Assembly: GCF_005938675.2 (NCBI RefSeq)
Contig: NZ_VCCH02000007.1
Location: forward strand, 62,001 to 126,000
Source of the DNA: Mycobacterium sp. KBS0706
GTDB lineage: Bacteria > Pseudomonadota > Alphaproteobacteria > DSM-16000 > Inquilinaceae
DNA: 64,000 bases
Reading direction: 5' to 3'
The position numbers and the translations under genes are program-made. The notes under the pieces are model-generated. The model saw nothing but the letters and a program-made list of their open reading frames with translations, had not been told where the DNA came from and did no database searches. Positions within the stretch are counted from its first letter, which is position 1. Every line of letters begins with the position of its first letter. Positions 17,424 through 25,639 of the stretch are shown piece by piece.

Positions 17424-18401
17424 TCACTTGTCGAACCGCCGGGGATCGACCTCCTCGAAGCTTTGGCCCAGGCCGAAATTGTCGAGATGGGCCACGACCG
17501 GGGTGTCGCCGGGGTCGCGGTACGGCCCGATCTTGAAGTACTGACGGCCGCTGTCGTGATAGCCGAGCCGGCCGCGGACGGTGACGATCGGCTGGCCGTT
17601 GGCCCAGACCTCGATCAGGTCGTCCGGCTGTCCGTCGACCTTGATATGGACCACCATGTCGACCCAGGCGCCATAGGGTGAGGGCAGCGACGCCTTGCGG
17701 TCGATGCTCAGATCGCTTCCGCAATCGGCGGTATAGTCGGGCGGCAGCTTTGCGCCGGTCTCGTCGAAGCCGTCATGCAGGAAGCTGTGATGCGGCGGGA
17801 AGTCGGAGAAGTCGTAGCCGTCCTCCCAGGCCACCAGCACCCGGCACTGCTGGTACCTGGCCGGACCGTCCTGCTCCACGGTGAGGTAGAACTTCCGGTT
17901 GCGGAAGCGCTGGCCGAGGAAGGGGCTGTACTGGCCGCTCTGCTTCCATTGCCCGACCAAGAGGCGCTGGCCGTCGGCCTCAGGCGCGACCGGCGCGTCG
18001 ATCCGGAAGCTGAAGCCGTACCACTGGTCGGTGCCCTTCGGCTCGGTCGCGCGCAGCCACAGCTCGGCCCGCTGGTCGCTGCCCGCCATGAACTCCATGT
18101 CCTTGTCGGAATCGATGCAGCCGCTGCGCCGGTGCTCGGTGTTGACCGCCTCGATCGCCGGCGGCAGGTCCGGCGTTGGCAGCAGCGCCATGCCGGCCGA
18201 ATACCGGCCGGAGCGCGCCAGCATGTCGTCGATGAAGAAGCGCCCCTCCGGCCGCCGGCAGGGCGACCAGACCTGCGGCGGGATGCGCCCGCCCTCGAAG
18301 CCGTCGCTGATCGAGCCGGTCGTCGGATCGGCGGCGGCCGGGGCGGCGGCCAGCAGGAGAAGGAACGCTGGCAGGGGCCACCGCATGAAGGCTGGAAGCA
18401 T
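17424..18401 (-). CDS. Secreted polysaccharide-lyase-like protein, copy 2
   Basis: A 325-residue paralogue of the neighbouring gene, colinear over its whole length. It has a signal peptide (MRWPLPAFLLLLAAAPAAAD from residue 6). Shared blocks include SDGFEGGRIPPQVWSPC, RSGRYSAGMALLP, YGFSFRIDAP and LVGQWKQSGQ. The four cysteines and the KIGPYRDP block are conserved with copy 1. Divergence is moderate, so the duplication is not recent. It lies 45 bases after a transporter permease gene in the same direction and might be co-transcribed, but no functional link is visible. Exact enzymatic activity is unknown. Confidence 0.75.
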   Translation of the reverse strand: MLPAFMRWPLPAFLLLLAAAPAAADPTTGSISDGFEGGRIPPQVWSPCRRPEGRFFIDDMLARSGRYSAGMALLPTPDLPPAIEAVNTEHRRSGCIDSDKDMEFMAGSDQRAELWLRATEPKGTDQWYGFSFRIDAPVAPEADGQRLLVGQWKQSGQYSPFLGQRFRNRKFYLTVEQDGPARYQQCRVLVAWEDGYDFSDFPPHHSFLHDGFDETGAKLPPDYTADCGSDLSIDRKASLPSPYGAWVDMVVHIKVDGQPDDLIEVWANGQPIVTVRGRLGYHDSGRQYFKIGPYRDPGDTPVVAHLDNFGLGQSFEEVDPRRFDK

Positions 18402-18446
18402 GGATCTGTCGAACTGCCGAATCGGGAAACGAAGCGGCAGGATAGG

Positions 18447-19244
18447 TCAGCGCGGCGGCCGGGTGGCGCCGAGAAGACGCGGCAGGTCGCCGCGCCATGC
18501 CACCAGCGAGAACACCAGCGCCGCCACCAGCACGAACAGCGCCGTCACCGCCGCCATCACCGGGGTATAGCCGTAGCGCAGGGCGTTGAAGATCTTGATC
18601 GGCAGCGTCTCCACCGTGGACCCGGCGACCATGTAGGCGACGATGTATTCGTTCAGGCTCAGCACGAAGGCGAAGGCGTAGCCGGAGATGATGTAGGGCC
18701 GCACCGAGGGCAGCACGATGGTGCGGAACACCGTGCGCTCGTCGGCGCCCAGGGTGCGCGCCGCCTCTACCGCCGCGCGGTCGATCGAGGCCAGGCCGAG
18801 GGCGATGTTCACCAGCGGCAGGGTGACGAAGAAGATGCCGTGCGAGACGATGGTGGCGGCGATGTGCCCGTACAGGCCGACGATCTGCCAGAAGATCAGG
18901 AAGCCCAGCGCCGAGACCACCGGCGGCAGGATGAAGGGGGCGATGCCGAGAGTGTAGAGGGCGCGGCCCCAGCGCGGGTTCCAGCGCCAGAGGTACCAGG
19001 CCATCGGCAGCGCGATCGACACCGACAGGGCGGCGGCCAGCACGGCGATGGTGACGCTGTGGCCCAGCGCGCCGACCCATTCCGGGTCCTGCAGCATCTC
19101 GCCATACCAGGCGAAGGACAGGCCCTGCGGCGGGAACAGCAGGCGCTTCTTCTCGTTCAGCGACACGCCGATGATGACGATGATCGGCGCCAAGAGGATG
19201 GCCCCGATCAGGCCCATATAGAGGCGGCTGAGGACGCGGCTCAT
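18447..19244 (-). CDS. ABC transporter permease, spermidine/putrescine PotC/PotI type
   Basis: A 265-residue inner-membrane permease with six predicted membrane segments. The coupling-helix EAA motif is AVEAARTLGADERTVFRTIVLP (about residues 160-181, shown with its key EAA and G). The family is the PotC/PotI branch of polyamine-type importers. It follows the other permease gene by one base and belongs to a set of six co-oriented genes reading down from 24.4 kb. The substrate is inferred from the operon, likely a guanidino compound or polyamine. Confidence 0.9.
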   Translation of the reverse strand: MSRVLSRLYMGLIGAILLAPIIVIIGVSLNEKKRLLFPPQGLSFAWYGEMLQDPEWVGALGHSVTIAVLAAALSVSIALPMAWYLWRWNPRWGRALYTLGIAPFILPPVVSALGFLIFWQIVGLYGHIAATIVSHGIFFVTLPLVNIALGLASIDRAAVEAARTLGADERTVFRTIVLPSVRPYIISGYAFAFVLSLNEYIVAYMVAGSTVETLPIKIFNALRYGYTPVMAAVTALFVLVAALVFSLVAWRGDLPRLLGATRPPR

Positions 19245-19245
19245 C

Positions 19246-20139
19246 TCAGCGCCTCCTTCCCTGGCCGAGGAGAAGGGTGAGGCCGATCAGGGCCAGGCTG
19301 ACCAGCACCAGGAACACCGCCAGCGCCGCGGCGAAGGGGATGTTCGACTGGTAGATCGCCTGGTCGGTGATCAGCACCGACAGGGTCCAGTGCTCCGGCT
19401 TGCCCAGCACCTGCGGCAGCACATAGCAGCCGAGGGTGAAGACGAAGACCAGGATGGCGGTGGCCAGGATCGCCTGGCGCAGCGACGGGATCACCACGGT
19501 GAAGAAGCCGCGCAAAGGCGAGGCGCCGAGGGTGCGGGCGGCCTCGGTGATCTCGGGGTCCAGGCGGTTCACCGCCGGGTACAGCATCAGCACCGAATAG
19601 GGGAAGCCGATGAAGCAGAGGCCCATCAAGAGGGCGCCGAAGCTCGGCGTCCAGGCCTCGGGCGAGTCGAGGATGCCGAGGGTGACCAAGAGGTTGGACA
19701 GGCCGGCCGAGCGCGACAGCAGGATCGACCAGGCGAAGCCCATGATCACCTCGGACAGCGACAGGATCGACAGGATGCAGACCAGCCAGGCCACCTGCGC
19801 CGGCCGGCGAGTGCGGCTGAGGAACCAGGTGAAGGGCACCGCGGCGACGACGCAGAACACCGCGGCCAGGCCGCAGATCATCAGCGAGAAGCCGAGCACC
19901 CGGGTGAACAGCGGGGTCCAGAACCGGGCGTAGTTGTCGAGCTCGAAGGCCGGCTGGTACAGCCCGCCCTCGACCCGGTGGTAGAAGCTGAACGCCACCA
20001 TGATCACGAAGGGGATCAGAAAGAACACGCACAGCATCGCCGCCGGCCACAGCGCCGGCAGCCGGGCGATGAAGCCGTGGGGGGCGTTCCGGGCCGGCGC
20101 CGAGGCGGCCGATGCCGCGGTCATGGCGGGCGCGGTCAT
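19246..20139 (-). CDS. ABC transporter permease, PotB/PotH type
   Basis: A 297-residue permease with a long cytoplasmic N-terminus and six membrane segments. The EAA loop appears as ITEAARTLGASPLRGFFTVV (about residues 191-210). The segment near residue 70 (VEGGLYQPAFELDNYARF) is the periplasmic loop common in PotB/PotH homologues. The start overlaps the ATPase gene by four bases, and the partner permease follows by one base. Together they would form the heterodimeric membrane channel. Confidence 0.9.
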   Translation of the reverse strand: MTAPAMTAASAASAPARNAPHGFIARLPALWPAAMLCVFFLIPFVIMVAFSFYHRVEGGLYQPAFELDNYARFWTPLFTRVLGFSLMICGLAAVFCVVAAVPFTWFLSRTRRPAQVAWLVCILSILSLSEVIMGFAWSILLSRSAGLSNLLVTLGILDSPEAWTPSFGALLMGLCFIGFPYSVLMLYPAVNRLDPEITEAARTLGASPLRGFFTVVIPSLRQAILATAILVFVFTLGCYVLPQVLGKPEHWTLSVLITDQAIYQSNIPFAAALAVFLVLVSLALIGLTLLLGQGRRR

Positions 20140-21188
20140 GCCGCCAGCACCACGCAGGATTCGGGCGGCAGCTCGACCGTCACGGTCTGGCCGGCGGCGA
20201 TCGGCGGCAGGTCCTTGCGGGCGGCGGCGGCGACCAGCCGGGTGCCGGCGCAGTCGACATAGACCTCGACCGAATTGCCGACGTCGCGCACGAAGTCGAC
20301 CGTGCCCGCCACCCGGTTCGGCCCGGCCTCGCCGGCCGGGCGCAGCTGCACCTCCTCCGGCCGCACCAGCAGGGTGGCGCCGGCGCCGGGCTTGAGGCCG
20401 TCCAGTCCTTCGCTCGCGGTCAGCACGGCATCACCGAGGCGCAGGGCACCGCCATCGACCCGCACCGGCAGCAGGTTGCCGGTGCCGATGAAGTCGGCGA
20501 CGAAGGCGTTGGCCGGGCGGCGGTAGATCTCCAGCGGCGCGCCGGCCTGCTGGATCCGGCCCTGGCCCATCACCACGATGACATCGGCCATGGTCATGGC
20601 CTCGCGCTGGTCGTGGGTGACCAGGATGGTGGTAACGCCCAGGCGCTGCTGCAACTGGCGCAACTCGATCTGCATCGCCTCGCGCAGCTTGGCGTCCAGC
20701 GCCGACAGCGGCTCGTCCAGCAGGAACAGGCTGGGGTCGATCGCCAGGGCCCGGGCGATGGCGACGCGCTGGCGCTGGCCGCCGGACAGCTGCGAGACGT
20801 GGCGGTCGGCCACGCCCGGCAGCTGCACCATGGCCAGCAGCTCCTCCGCCCGCTTGCGCTGCGCCGCCTTGTCGGCGCCACGGATGCGCAGGGCATAGGC
20901 GATGTTCTCGCCGACCGTCAGGTGGTCGAACAGCGCCAGCGACTGGAACACCATGCCGAAGTTGCGCTGGTGCGTCGGCACCGGGGTGACGTCGCGGCCA
21001 TCCAGCAGCAGCTGGCCCTTGGTCGGGGATTCGAGGCCGGCGATGATGCGCAGCAGCGTGGTCTTGCCGCAGCCGGAGGGGCCGAGGAAGCAGACCAGCT
21101 TGCCGGCCGGGACGGCCAGGTCGACATCGGTGACGGCGGTGACCCGCCCGTAATCCTTGGCGATGCCCTGGAGGCGGAGCTCGTGCAT
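20136..21188 (-). CDS. ABC transporter ATP-binding protein, PotA type
   Basis: A 350-residue ATPase with Walker A GPSGCGKTTLLR (about residues 34-45), Q-loop in VFQSLALF, signature LSGGQRQRVAIARAL, and Walker B LFLLDEPLSALD. A C-terminal TOBE-like domain (LLVRPEEVQLRP) is typical of PotA/FbpC-type importers. It energises the two permeases that follow. It overlaps the downstream permease by four bases and is separated from the binding-protein gene by a strong hairpin. Confidence 0.93.
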   Translation of the reverse strand: MHELRLQGIAKDYGRVTAVTDVDLAVPAGKLVCFLGPSGCGKTTLLRIIAGLESPTKGQLLLDGRDVTPVPTHQRNFGMVFQSLALFDHLTVGENIAYALRIRGADKAAQRKRAEELLAMVQLPGVADRHVSQLSGGQRQRVAIARALAIDPSLFLLDEPLSALDAKLREAMQIELRQLQQRLGVTTILVTHDQREAMTMADVIVVMGQGRIQQAGAPLEIYRRPANAFVADFIGTGNLLPVRVDGGALRLGDAVLTASEGLDGLKPGAGATLLVRPEEVQLRPAGEAGPNRVAGTVDFVRDVGNSVEVYVDCAGTRLVAAAARKDLPPIAAGQTVTVELPPESCVVLAA

Positions 21189-21216
21189 GCGGCGCGGGTC
21201 CTGTCTCGGAGGTAAA

Positions 21217-21247
21217 GCCCCCGGCCGCAGGATCTGCGGCCGGGGGC
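21217..21247 (-). terminator. Intercistronic hairpin after the binding-protein gene
   Basis: A perfect 13-bp stem (21217-21229 with 21235-21247) has a five-base loop. It lies just after the binding-protein stop and just before the ATPase start. In transporter operons such hairpins often stabilise the upstream message or cause partial termination, giving more binding protein than membrane parts. I infer that role here. Confidence 0.6.
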
Positions 21248-21255
21248 GCGCTCGA

Positions 21256-22356
21256 TCAGCCGGTGATCATGCCGGTCCACTTCTCCGCGACCCAGTCGCC
21301 GCGTTCGGTGTACAGCTTGTAGTCTGGGATGATCGGCTTGATGTCGCTGGAGACGGCGGCAAATTCCTCCGCCGACAGGCTCAGGATCTCGCGCGGCACG
21401 ATCGGCGCGGTGCCCACCTTGCGCGACAGCGTCTCCTGCTGGGCCGGCTGGCACATGTAGTCGATGAAGACCTGCGCCTCCTCCAGCTTCTTCGACGCCT
21501 TGCTGACGGCCCAGGAGCCGCGGTCGGACACGCCGCCCTCCTTCGGGAAGGTCGAGCGCACCGGGAAGCCGTCCTTGATCGCAAGGCCGGTGACGTCGTG
21601 ATAGTACTCGCCCATCGGGATCTCGCCTGACTGCAGGGCGTTCTGGAACTGGCCCTCGTCGCGGTACCAAAGCGACACGTTCGGCTTCAGCTCGGCCAGC
21701 TTGGCCAGCACCTTCTCGACGCCCTCATTGGTCGCCAGGATGTCGCTGTTGCCGCCGAAATGGGTGTGGGCGGTGATCTCCAGCAGGAAGGAGTTGCTGG
21801 CCAGCGCCATCAGGCCGAGCTTGCCCTCATTCGCCTTGTCCCACAGCGCGGCCCAGCTGGTCGGCGCGTCCTTGTAGGTCTCGGTGTTGGTGACCAGGGT
21901 GATGAACCAGGCCACCGCCGCGACGCCGGCGATGCGGCCGTCATCGTATTTGTTGAGGAACTCCGGGAACACCTTCGCGGCGCCCGGCATCTTCGCCGGG
22001 TCCAGCGCCTGCCACAGGCCGGACTTGATGCCGCGCAGCATGGCCACCTGGGCCATCATCGACACGTCGGCCGGGGCCTCGCCGGCATTGGCCGCGGTCT
22101 GCAGCTGCACCAGCCAGGCCTCGCCGGTCGGCTCGCCGACGCCCTCGACCTTGATGCCGCTGGCCTTGGTGAACTCCGGGAAGACGTGCTTGCCGAAGCT
22201 CTCCTCGAAATAGCCGCCATAGGTGCCGATCTTGATGCTGCGCTCCTGCGCATGCACGAAGGGCGCCCGGCCGATCGTGGCCAGGGCGGCACCGGCGGCG
22301 GACAGCTTCAGCAGCGTCCGCCGGCTCGGGGAATAGCGATAGATCTCGCGGGTCAT
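21256..22356 (-). CDS. ABC transporter substrate-binding protein, PotD/PotF type, Tat-exported
   Basis: A 366-residue periplasmic binding protein with a twin-arginine signal (SPSRRTLLKLSAAG, residues 9-22, cleavage near VHAQ at residue 36). The mature part follows the extracellular solute-binding protein group 1 pattern (IKIGTYGGYFEESFGKHVFP). It would deliver substrate to the permease pair. The preceding aminotransferase and amidinotransferase-like genes suggest a guanidino or amino compound rather than classical spermidine. Confidence 0.9.
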   Translation of the reverse strand: MTREIYRYSPSRRTLLKLSAAGAALATIGRAPFVHAQERSIKIGTYGGYFEESFGKHVFPEFTKASGIKVEGVGEPTGEAWLVQLQTAANAGEAPADVSMMAQVAMLRGIKSGLWQALDPAKMPGAAKVFPEFLNKYDDGRIAGVAAVAWFITLVTNTETYKDAPTSWAALWDKANEGKLGLMALASNSFLLEITAHTHFGGNSDILATNEGVEKVLAKLAELKPNVSLWYRDEGQFQNALQSGEIPMGEYYHDVTGLAIKDGFPVRSTFPKEGGVSDRGSWAVSKASKKLEEAQVFIDYMCQPAQQETLSRKVGTAPIVPREILSLSAEEFAAVSSDIKPIIPDYKLYTERGDWVAEKWTGMITG

Positions 22357-22375
22357 GAAACCTCCTCGTGTTTTC

Positions 22376-23584
22376 TTATGCGGCGTCGTCGCGAGACGAT
22401 GCCAAAGCGGCCGTCAGCCGGTCCGCGACGATCGGGGCCACGTCGCTGCCGACATTGGCGAAGGCGACGCGCAGGAAACGGTCCTGCCCCGGCCCGAACA
22501 TGCTGCCCGGCAGAGTCAGCAGATTGTGCTCCAGCGCCAGCCCGCGGGCCACCTCGACCGCATCGCGGCCGGCGAATGGATGCTCGAGATAGGCGAAGAA
22601 GGCGCCCAGGCTGACCAGGCGCCAGCCTTCCGGCTGCGACAGGCCCCCCAACTTCGACAGGACACCGCGGAACACGGTCGCCCGCTCGCGCATCGACGCG
22701 GTGTTGCCCTGGACCCAGCCGCCGAGCTGATCGAGCCCGAACAGCGCCGCCTCCTGCCCGATCCGCGGGGCGCAGATGGCGACGCAGTCCATCGCCTTCT
22801 CGATCTGCGCCATCAGCGCCGGCCCGGCGGTGATGGACCCGACGCGGTGGCCGGTGATCGCGAAGACCTTGGAGAAGCTGTAGAGATGCACCACCGTCGA
22901 ACCCCAGTCGGGGTCCTGGAACAGGTCGTGCGGCCGGTCGTCGGTCGGCAGGAAGTCGATATAGGTCTCGTCCAGCACCAGGGCGATGCCGCGACGCTTC
23001 GCCAGCTCGTAGAAGGCGCGCAGCGTCTCGGCCGGATAGATCGCGCCGGTCGGGTTGTTCGGCGTCACCAGCACGATGGCGCGGGTGCGGTCGGTGACGA
23101 GCTTGGCCACCTCGTCGACATCCGGCACGCCGCCGGCATCGGGCCGGAAGGCCGGGTGCAGCGCCTCGATGCCCGTCGCGTCCAGCCACATGCGGTGGTT
23201 GAAGTAGTAGGGCAGGGGCAGCACCACCTGGTCGCCGGGCCGGGCCAGCGCCGCCATGGCCAGGCAGAAGGCCTGGTTGCAGCCGGCCGTGATCGCAATA
23301 TTCGCCGGGCCGATGGCACCGCCGTAATAGCGGGCGAAGCGCGCCGCCAGCGCCGCGCGCAGCTCGGCCAAGCCGAGGATCGCGGTGTAGCGGTGCACGG
23401 CGGGATCGCGCAGCCGCTCGGCCAGATGCGCCACGAGCGCCTCGGGCGGGGCATAGCCCGGCACCGCTTGGGCCAGGTCGATCAGCGGCCGGTCGGCCGG
23501 GAAGCTGCGGCCTTCGACCCAGCGCTGGGCCTCGGCGATCGGCGGCGCCGCGACGGCGGTCAGGAGAGGATTGAGCATGATCAT
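22376..23584 (-). CDS. PLP-dependent aminotransferase, class I/II
   Basis: A 402-residue fold-type I aminotransferase. The PLP lysine is Lys239 in YSFSKVFAITGHRVG. Other landmarks are the substrate-side NPLL N-terminus, LVTPNNPTGAIYP with the conserved Asn, and LDETYIDFLP with the Asp that contacts the pyridine nitrogen. GAGG precedes the ATG. It lies between the amidinotransferase-like gene (10 bases upstream) and the binding protein (19 bases downstream), so it probably acts on the imported compound or its deiminated product. The amino donor is not predictable from sequence. Confidence 0.9.
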   Translation of the reverse strand: MIMLNPLLTAVAAPPIAEAQRWVEGRSFPADRPLIDLAQAVPGYAPPEALVAHLAERLRDPAVHRYTAILGLAELRAALAARFARYYGGAIGPANIAITAGCNQAFCLAMAALARPGDQVVLPLPYYFNHRMWLDATGIEALHPAFRPDAGGVPDVDEVAKLVTDRTRAIVLVTPNNPTGAIYPAETLRAFYELAKRRGIALVLDETYIDFLPTDDRPHDLFQDPDWGSTVVHLYSFSKVFAITGHRVGSITAGPALMAQIEKAMDCVAICAPRIGQEAALFGLDQLGGWVQGNTASMRERATVFRGVLSKLGGLSQPEGWRLVSLGAFFAYLEHPFAGRDAVEVARGLALEHNLLTLPGSMFGPGQDRFLRVAFANVGSDVAPIVADRLTAALASSRDDAA

Positions 23585-23594
23585 GGCCGCCTCA

Positions 23595-24449
23595 TTATAC
23601 CGGATCGCGCCGCAGCGGCATGGTCATGCAGTGGATGCTGCCGCCGCCGGCCGCCAACAGGTCCAACTCGGGCTCCAGCACCGCCAGCCCCTCGGCCCGC
23701 AGCGCGGCGTTCACCCGGGCGCTGTGCTTCGGCGACAGCACCCGGTCGCGGCCCAGCGCCAGCAGGTTGCAGCCCATCGACATCACCTCCTTGTAGGTGA
23801 CGTCGATCAGCTTGATGCGGTGGCCGCGCAGCCAGTCCAGCAGGCCGTCGTCCAGCACCTCGGTGCAGGCCACGGCCAGGCCATCCGCGGCCATGCAGAA
23901 GATCACGTCGAGATGCAGGAAATGCTCGGGGAAGGGCTCGACCCGCGCCTCCCAGCCCTCGGCCTCGAACCAGCGGGCGAATTGCCGGGCGCCGGCCTCG
24001 TTGGTGCGCTCGCCGGAGCTGCCGATCAGCACCAGCCCGGGGCGGATGATGTGGATGTCGCCGCCTTCCAGCGTGCCGTCGGTGGAATAGCGCCAGACGC
24101 CGCCATGCTGCTGGTAGAACTCGATCACCGAGGCGTATTCGCCGCGCCGCTGCGGCCGGAACAGCTGGGTCACCACCGGGCCCCAGGGCGTCACCTGGCT
24201 CGAATCCCTTGTGTAGACCTGATAGGGCAGATGCGGCTCGGTCTTGAGGTAGTGGCAGGTGACACCGGCGCTTTCCAGAGCATCGACCATCTGCCGGTAC
24301 TGGCCCTGCACCCGCTGGTGGTCATAGGCCGATCCGGCCTCCAGCGTGGCCCGGGCGATGCTGTTGGTCGGCTGCCAGGCATAGTGCTCCGGCGTCGCCA
24401 GCAGCACATCGCGCAGCACGCCGGTCTCGGAATCCAGGGTCCAGGTCAC
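23595..24449 (-). CDS. Amidinotransferase/dimethylargininase-type guanidino hydrolase
   Basis: A 284-residue member of the guanidino-group-modifying superfamily (arginine deiminase, dimethylargininase, glycine amidinotransferase). Active-site elements are visible: TRDSS (80-84), EGGD (128-131), the His179-Leu-Asp181 pair, and a C-terminal nucleophile Cys274 in GGGSIHCMTMPL. The length fits dimethylargininase-like hydrolases better than arginine deiminase (about 400). Start is GTG 24449 with GAGG six bases before. As the first gene of an uptake operon it may release citrulline or urea-type products from an imported N-substituted guanidine. The substrate is inferred. Confidence 0.85.
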   Translation of the reverse strand: MTWTLDSETGVLRDVLLATPEHYAWQPTNSIARATLEAGSAYDHQRVQGQYRQMVDALESAGVTCHYLKTEPHLPYQVYTRDSSQVTPWGPVVTQLFRPQRRGEYASVIEFYQQHGGVWRYSTDGTLEGGDIHIIRPGLVLIGSSGERTNEAGARQFARWFEAEGWEARVEPFPEHFLHLDVIFCMAADGLAVACTEVLDDGLLDWLRGHRIKLIDVTYKEVMSMGCNLLALGRDRVLSPKHSARVNAALRAEGLAVLEPELDLLAAGGGSIHCMTMPLRRDPV

Positions 24450-24490
24450 GCGCCGCCTCGCTGTTCATCACCGTTTCGTTGCCGGAAGGA

Positions 24491-24502
24491 TGACAAATGT
24501 CA
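24491..24502. promoter_or_regulatory. Candidate LysR-type operator dyad
   Basis: TGACA and TGTCA flank a two-base AA spacer in the 117-base divergent gap between the amidinotransferase-like gene and the LysR gene. The gap is A+T-rich relative to its surroundings and holds both promoters. Binding by the LysR protein is inferred from position. Confidence 0.35.
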
Positions 24503-24566
24503 CGCTGCTGAAAAATAGCGGCGTCGCGACGTTCACTTCGCGATTTCTCGATGTAATCTCGTCGCT

Positions 24567-25496
24567 ATGAAGAACGTTTCAGATGTCGAGCTGCGGCTGC
24601 TGCGGATCTTCGTCACCGTGGCCGATGCCGGCGGCTTCGCCGCGGCGCAGGCGGCGCTGAACCTCGGCGCCTCCACCGTCTCGACCCAGATGGCGCATCT
24701 GGAGCAGCGGCTCGGCGCCCGGCTGTGCGAGCGCGGCCGCTCCGGCTTCCGCCTGACCGAGAAGGGGCGGGCCGTCTATGACGCGGCGCGCCGCCTGCTG
24801 GAGGCGGTGGAAGGCTTCCGGGCCGAGACCCTGGCCCTGGACGCCCGGCTGGCGGGCGACCTGCGCGTCGGGCTGGTCGACGCCACGGCGGGTGATCCGG
24901 GATCGCCGGTGATCGAAGGGCTGCGCCGCTTCGGCGGCCGCGACCACCGGGTGCATCTGCATCTGGCGATCGACACGCCGCCGCTCCTGGAACAGCGGCT
25001 CCTGGACGGGCGGCTCGACCTTGTCGTCAGCGCCTTTCCGCGTCACATCGCGGGGCTGGTCTACACGCCGCTCTACCGCGAAAAGCAGGTGTGCTACTGC
25101 GGCGCCGGGCACCGGCTGTTCGGCGCGCCGGACAGCCCGGAGACCCTGGACGAGATGCGGCGCGAGCGGCTGATCACGCGCGGCTACTGGAATCTCAGCG
25201 ACCTGGCGCGGCTGGGCCTGTCCGAGGCATCGGCCTCGGCCACGGTCGACTGCATGGAGGCGCAGGCGATCCTGATCCTGTCCGGGGGGTATATCGGGTT
25301 CCTGCCGACCCATTACGCGGCGCCCTGGCAGGCGGCAAACCGGCTGTACCAGCTGCTGCCGGGCCTCCTGGGGTATGACGCCCCGTTCGAGATCGTGACC
25401 CGCAAAGGCGCCACCGTCACCCGCGCCGCGAAGCTCCTGATCCAGGATCTGCAGGCGTCGCGGCCGTCTGTCGCGGAGCCCGCGTCGCGCAGTTGA
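24567..25496 (+). CDS. LysR-family transcriptional regulator
   Basis: A 309-residue LysR regulator. The helix-turn-helix lies at about residues 20-40 (GFAAAQAALNLGASTVSTQM, then HLEQRLGARLCERG). A periplasmic-binding-like effector domain follows. It is transcribed divergently from the amidinotransferase/aminotransferase/transporter set, with 117 bases between starts, so that operon is its likely target and the imported compound or a product its co-inducer. The next gene downstream in the same direction has its own promoter-like sequence. Confidence 0.9.
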   Translation: MKNVSDVELRLLRIFVTVADAGGFAAAQAALNLGASTVSTQMAHLEQRLGARLCERGRSGFRLTEKGRAVYDAARRLLEAVEGFRAETLALDARLAGDLRVGLVDATAGDPGSPVIEGLRRFGGRDHRVHLHLAIDTPPLLEQRLLDGRLDLVVSAFPRHIAGLVYTPLYREKQVCYCGAGHRLFGAPDSPETLDEMRRERLITRGYWNLSDLARLGLSEASASATVDCMEAQAILILSGGYIGFLPTHYAAPWQAANRLYQLLPGLLGYDAPFEIVTRKGATVTRAAKLLIQDLQASRPSVAEPASRS

Positions 25497-25559
25497 GGCA
25501 GTCTCGCTCAGGTCTGCCGGATGGCCGGAAAGAAGACATTTGTTTAATGTTTCGTACAC

Positions 25560-25588
25560 TTGTCAATTTGTCTGATAAATCCGATAGT
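25560..25588 (+). promoter_or_regulatory. Sigma-70-type promoter for the sugar transporter operon
   Basis: TTGTCA (25560-25565) and GATAGT (25583-25588) are separated by exactly 17 bases in a short A+T-rich island. They stand about 50 bases before the binding-protein start codon at 25640. They match five and four of six consensus positions. Confidence 0.5.
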
Positions 25589-25639
25589 GCCGCCGCCGGA
25601 CGCGATTCCGGACAGAATATTTCGGGAGGATCAGGGTCC

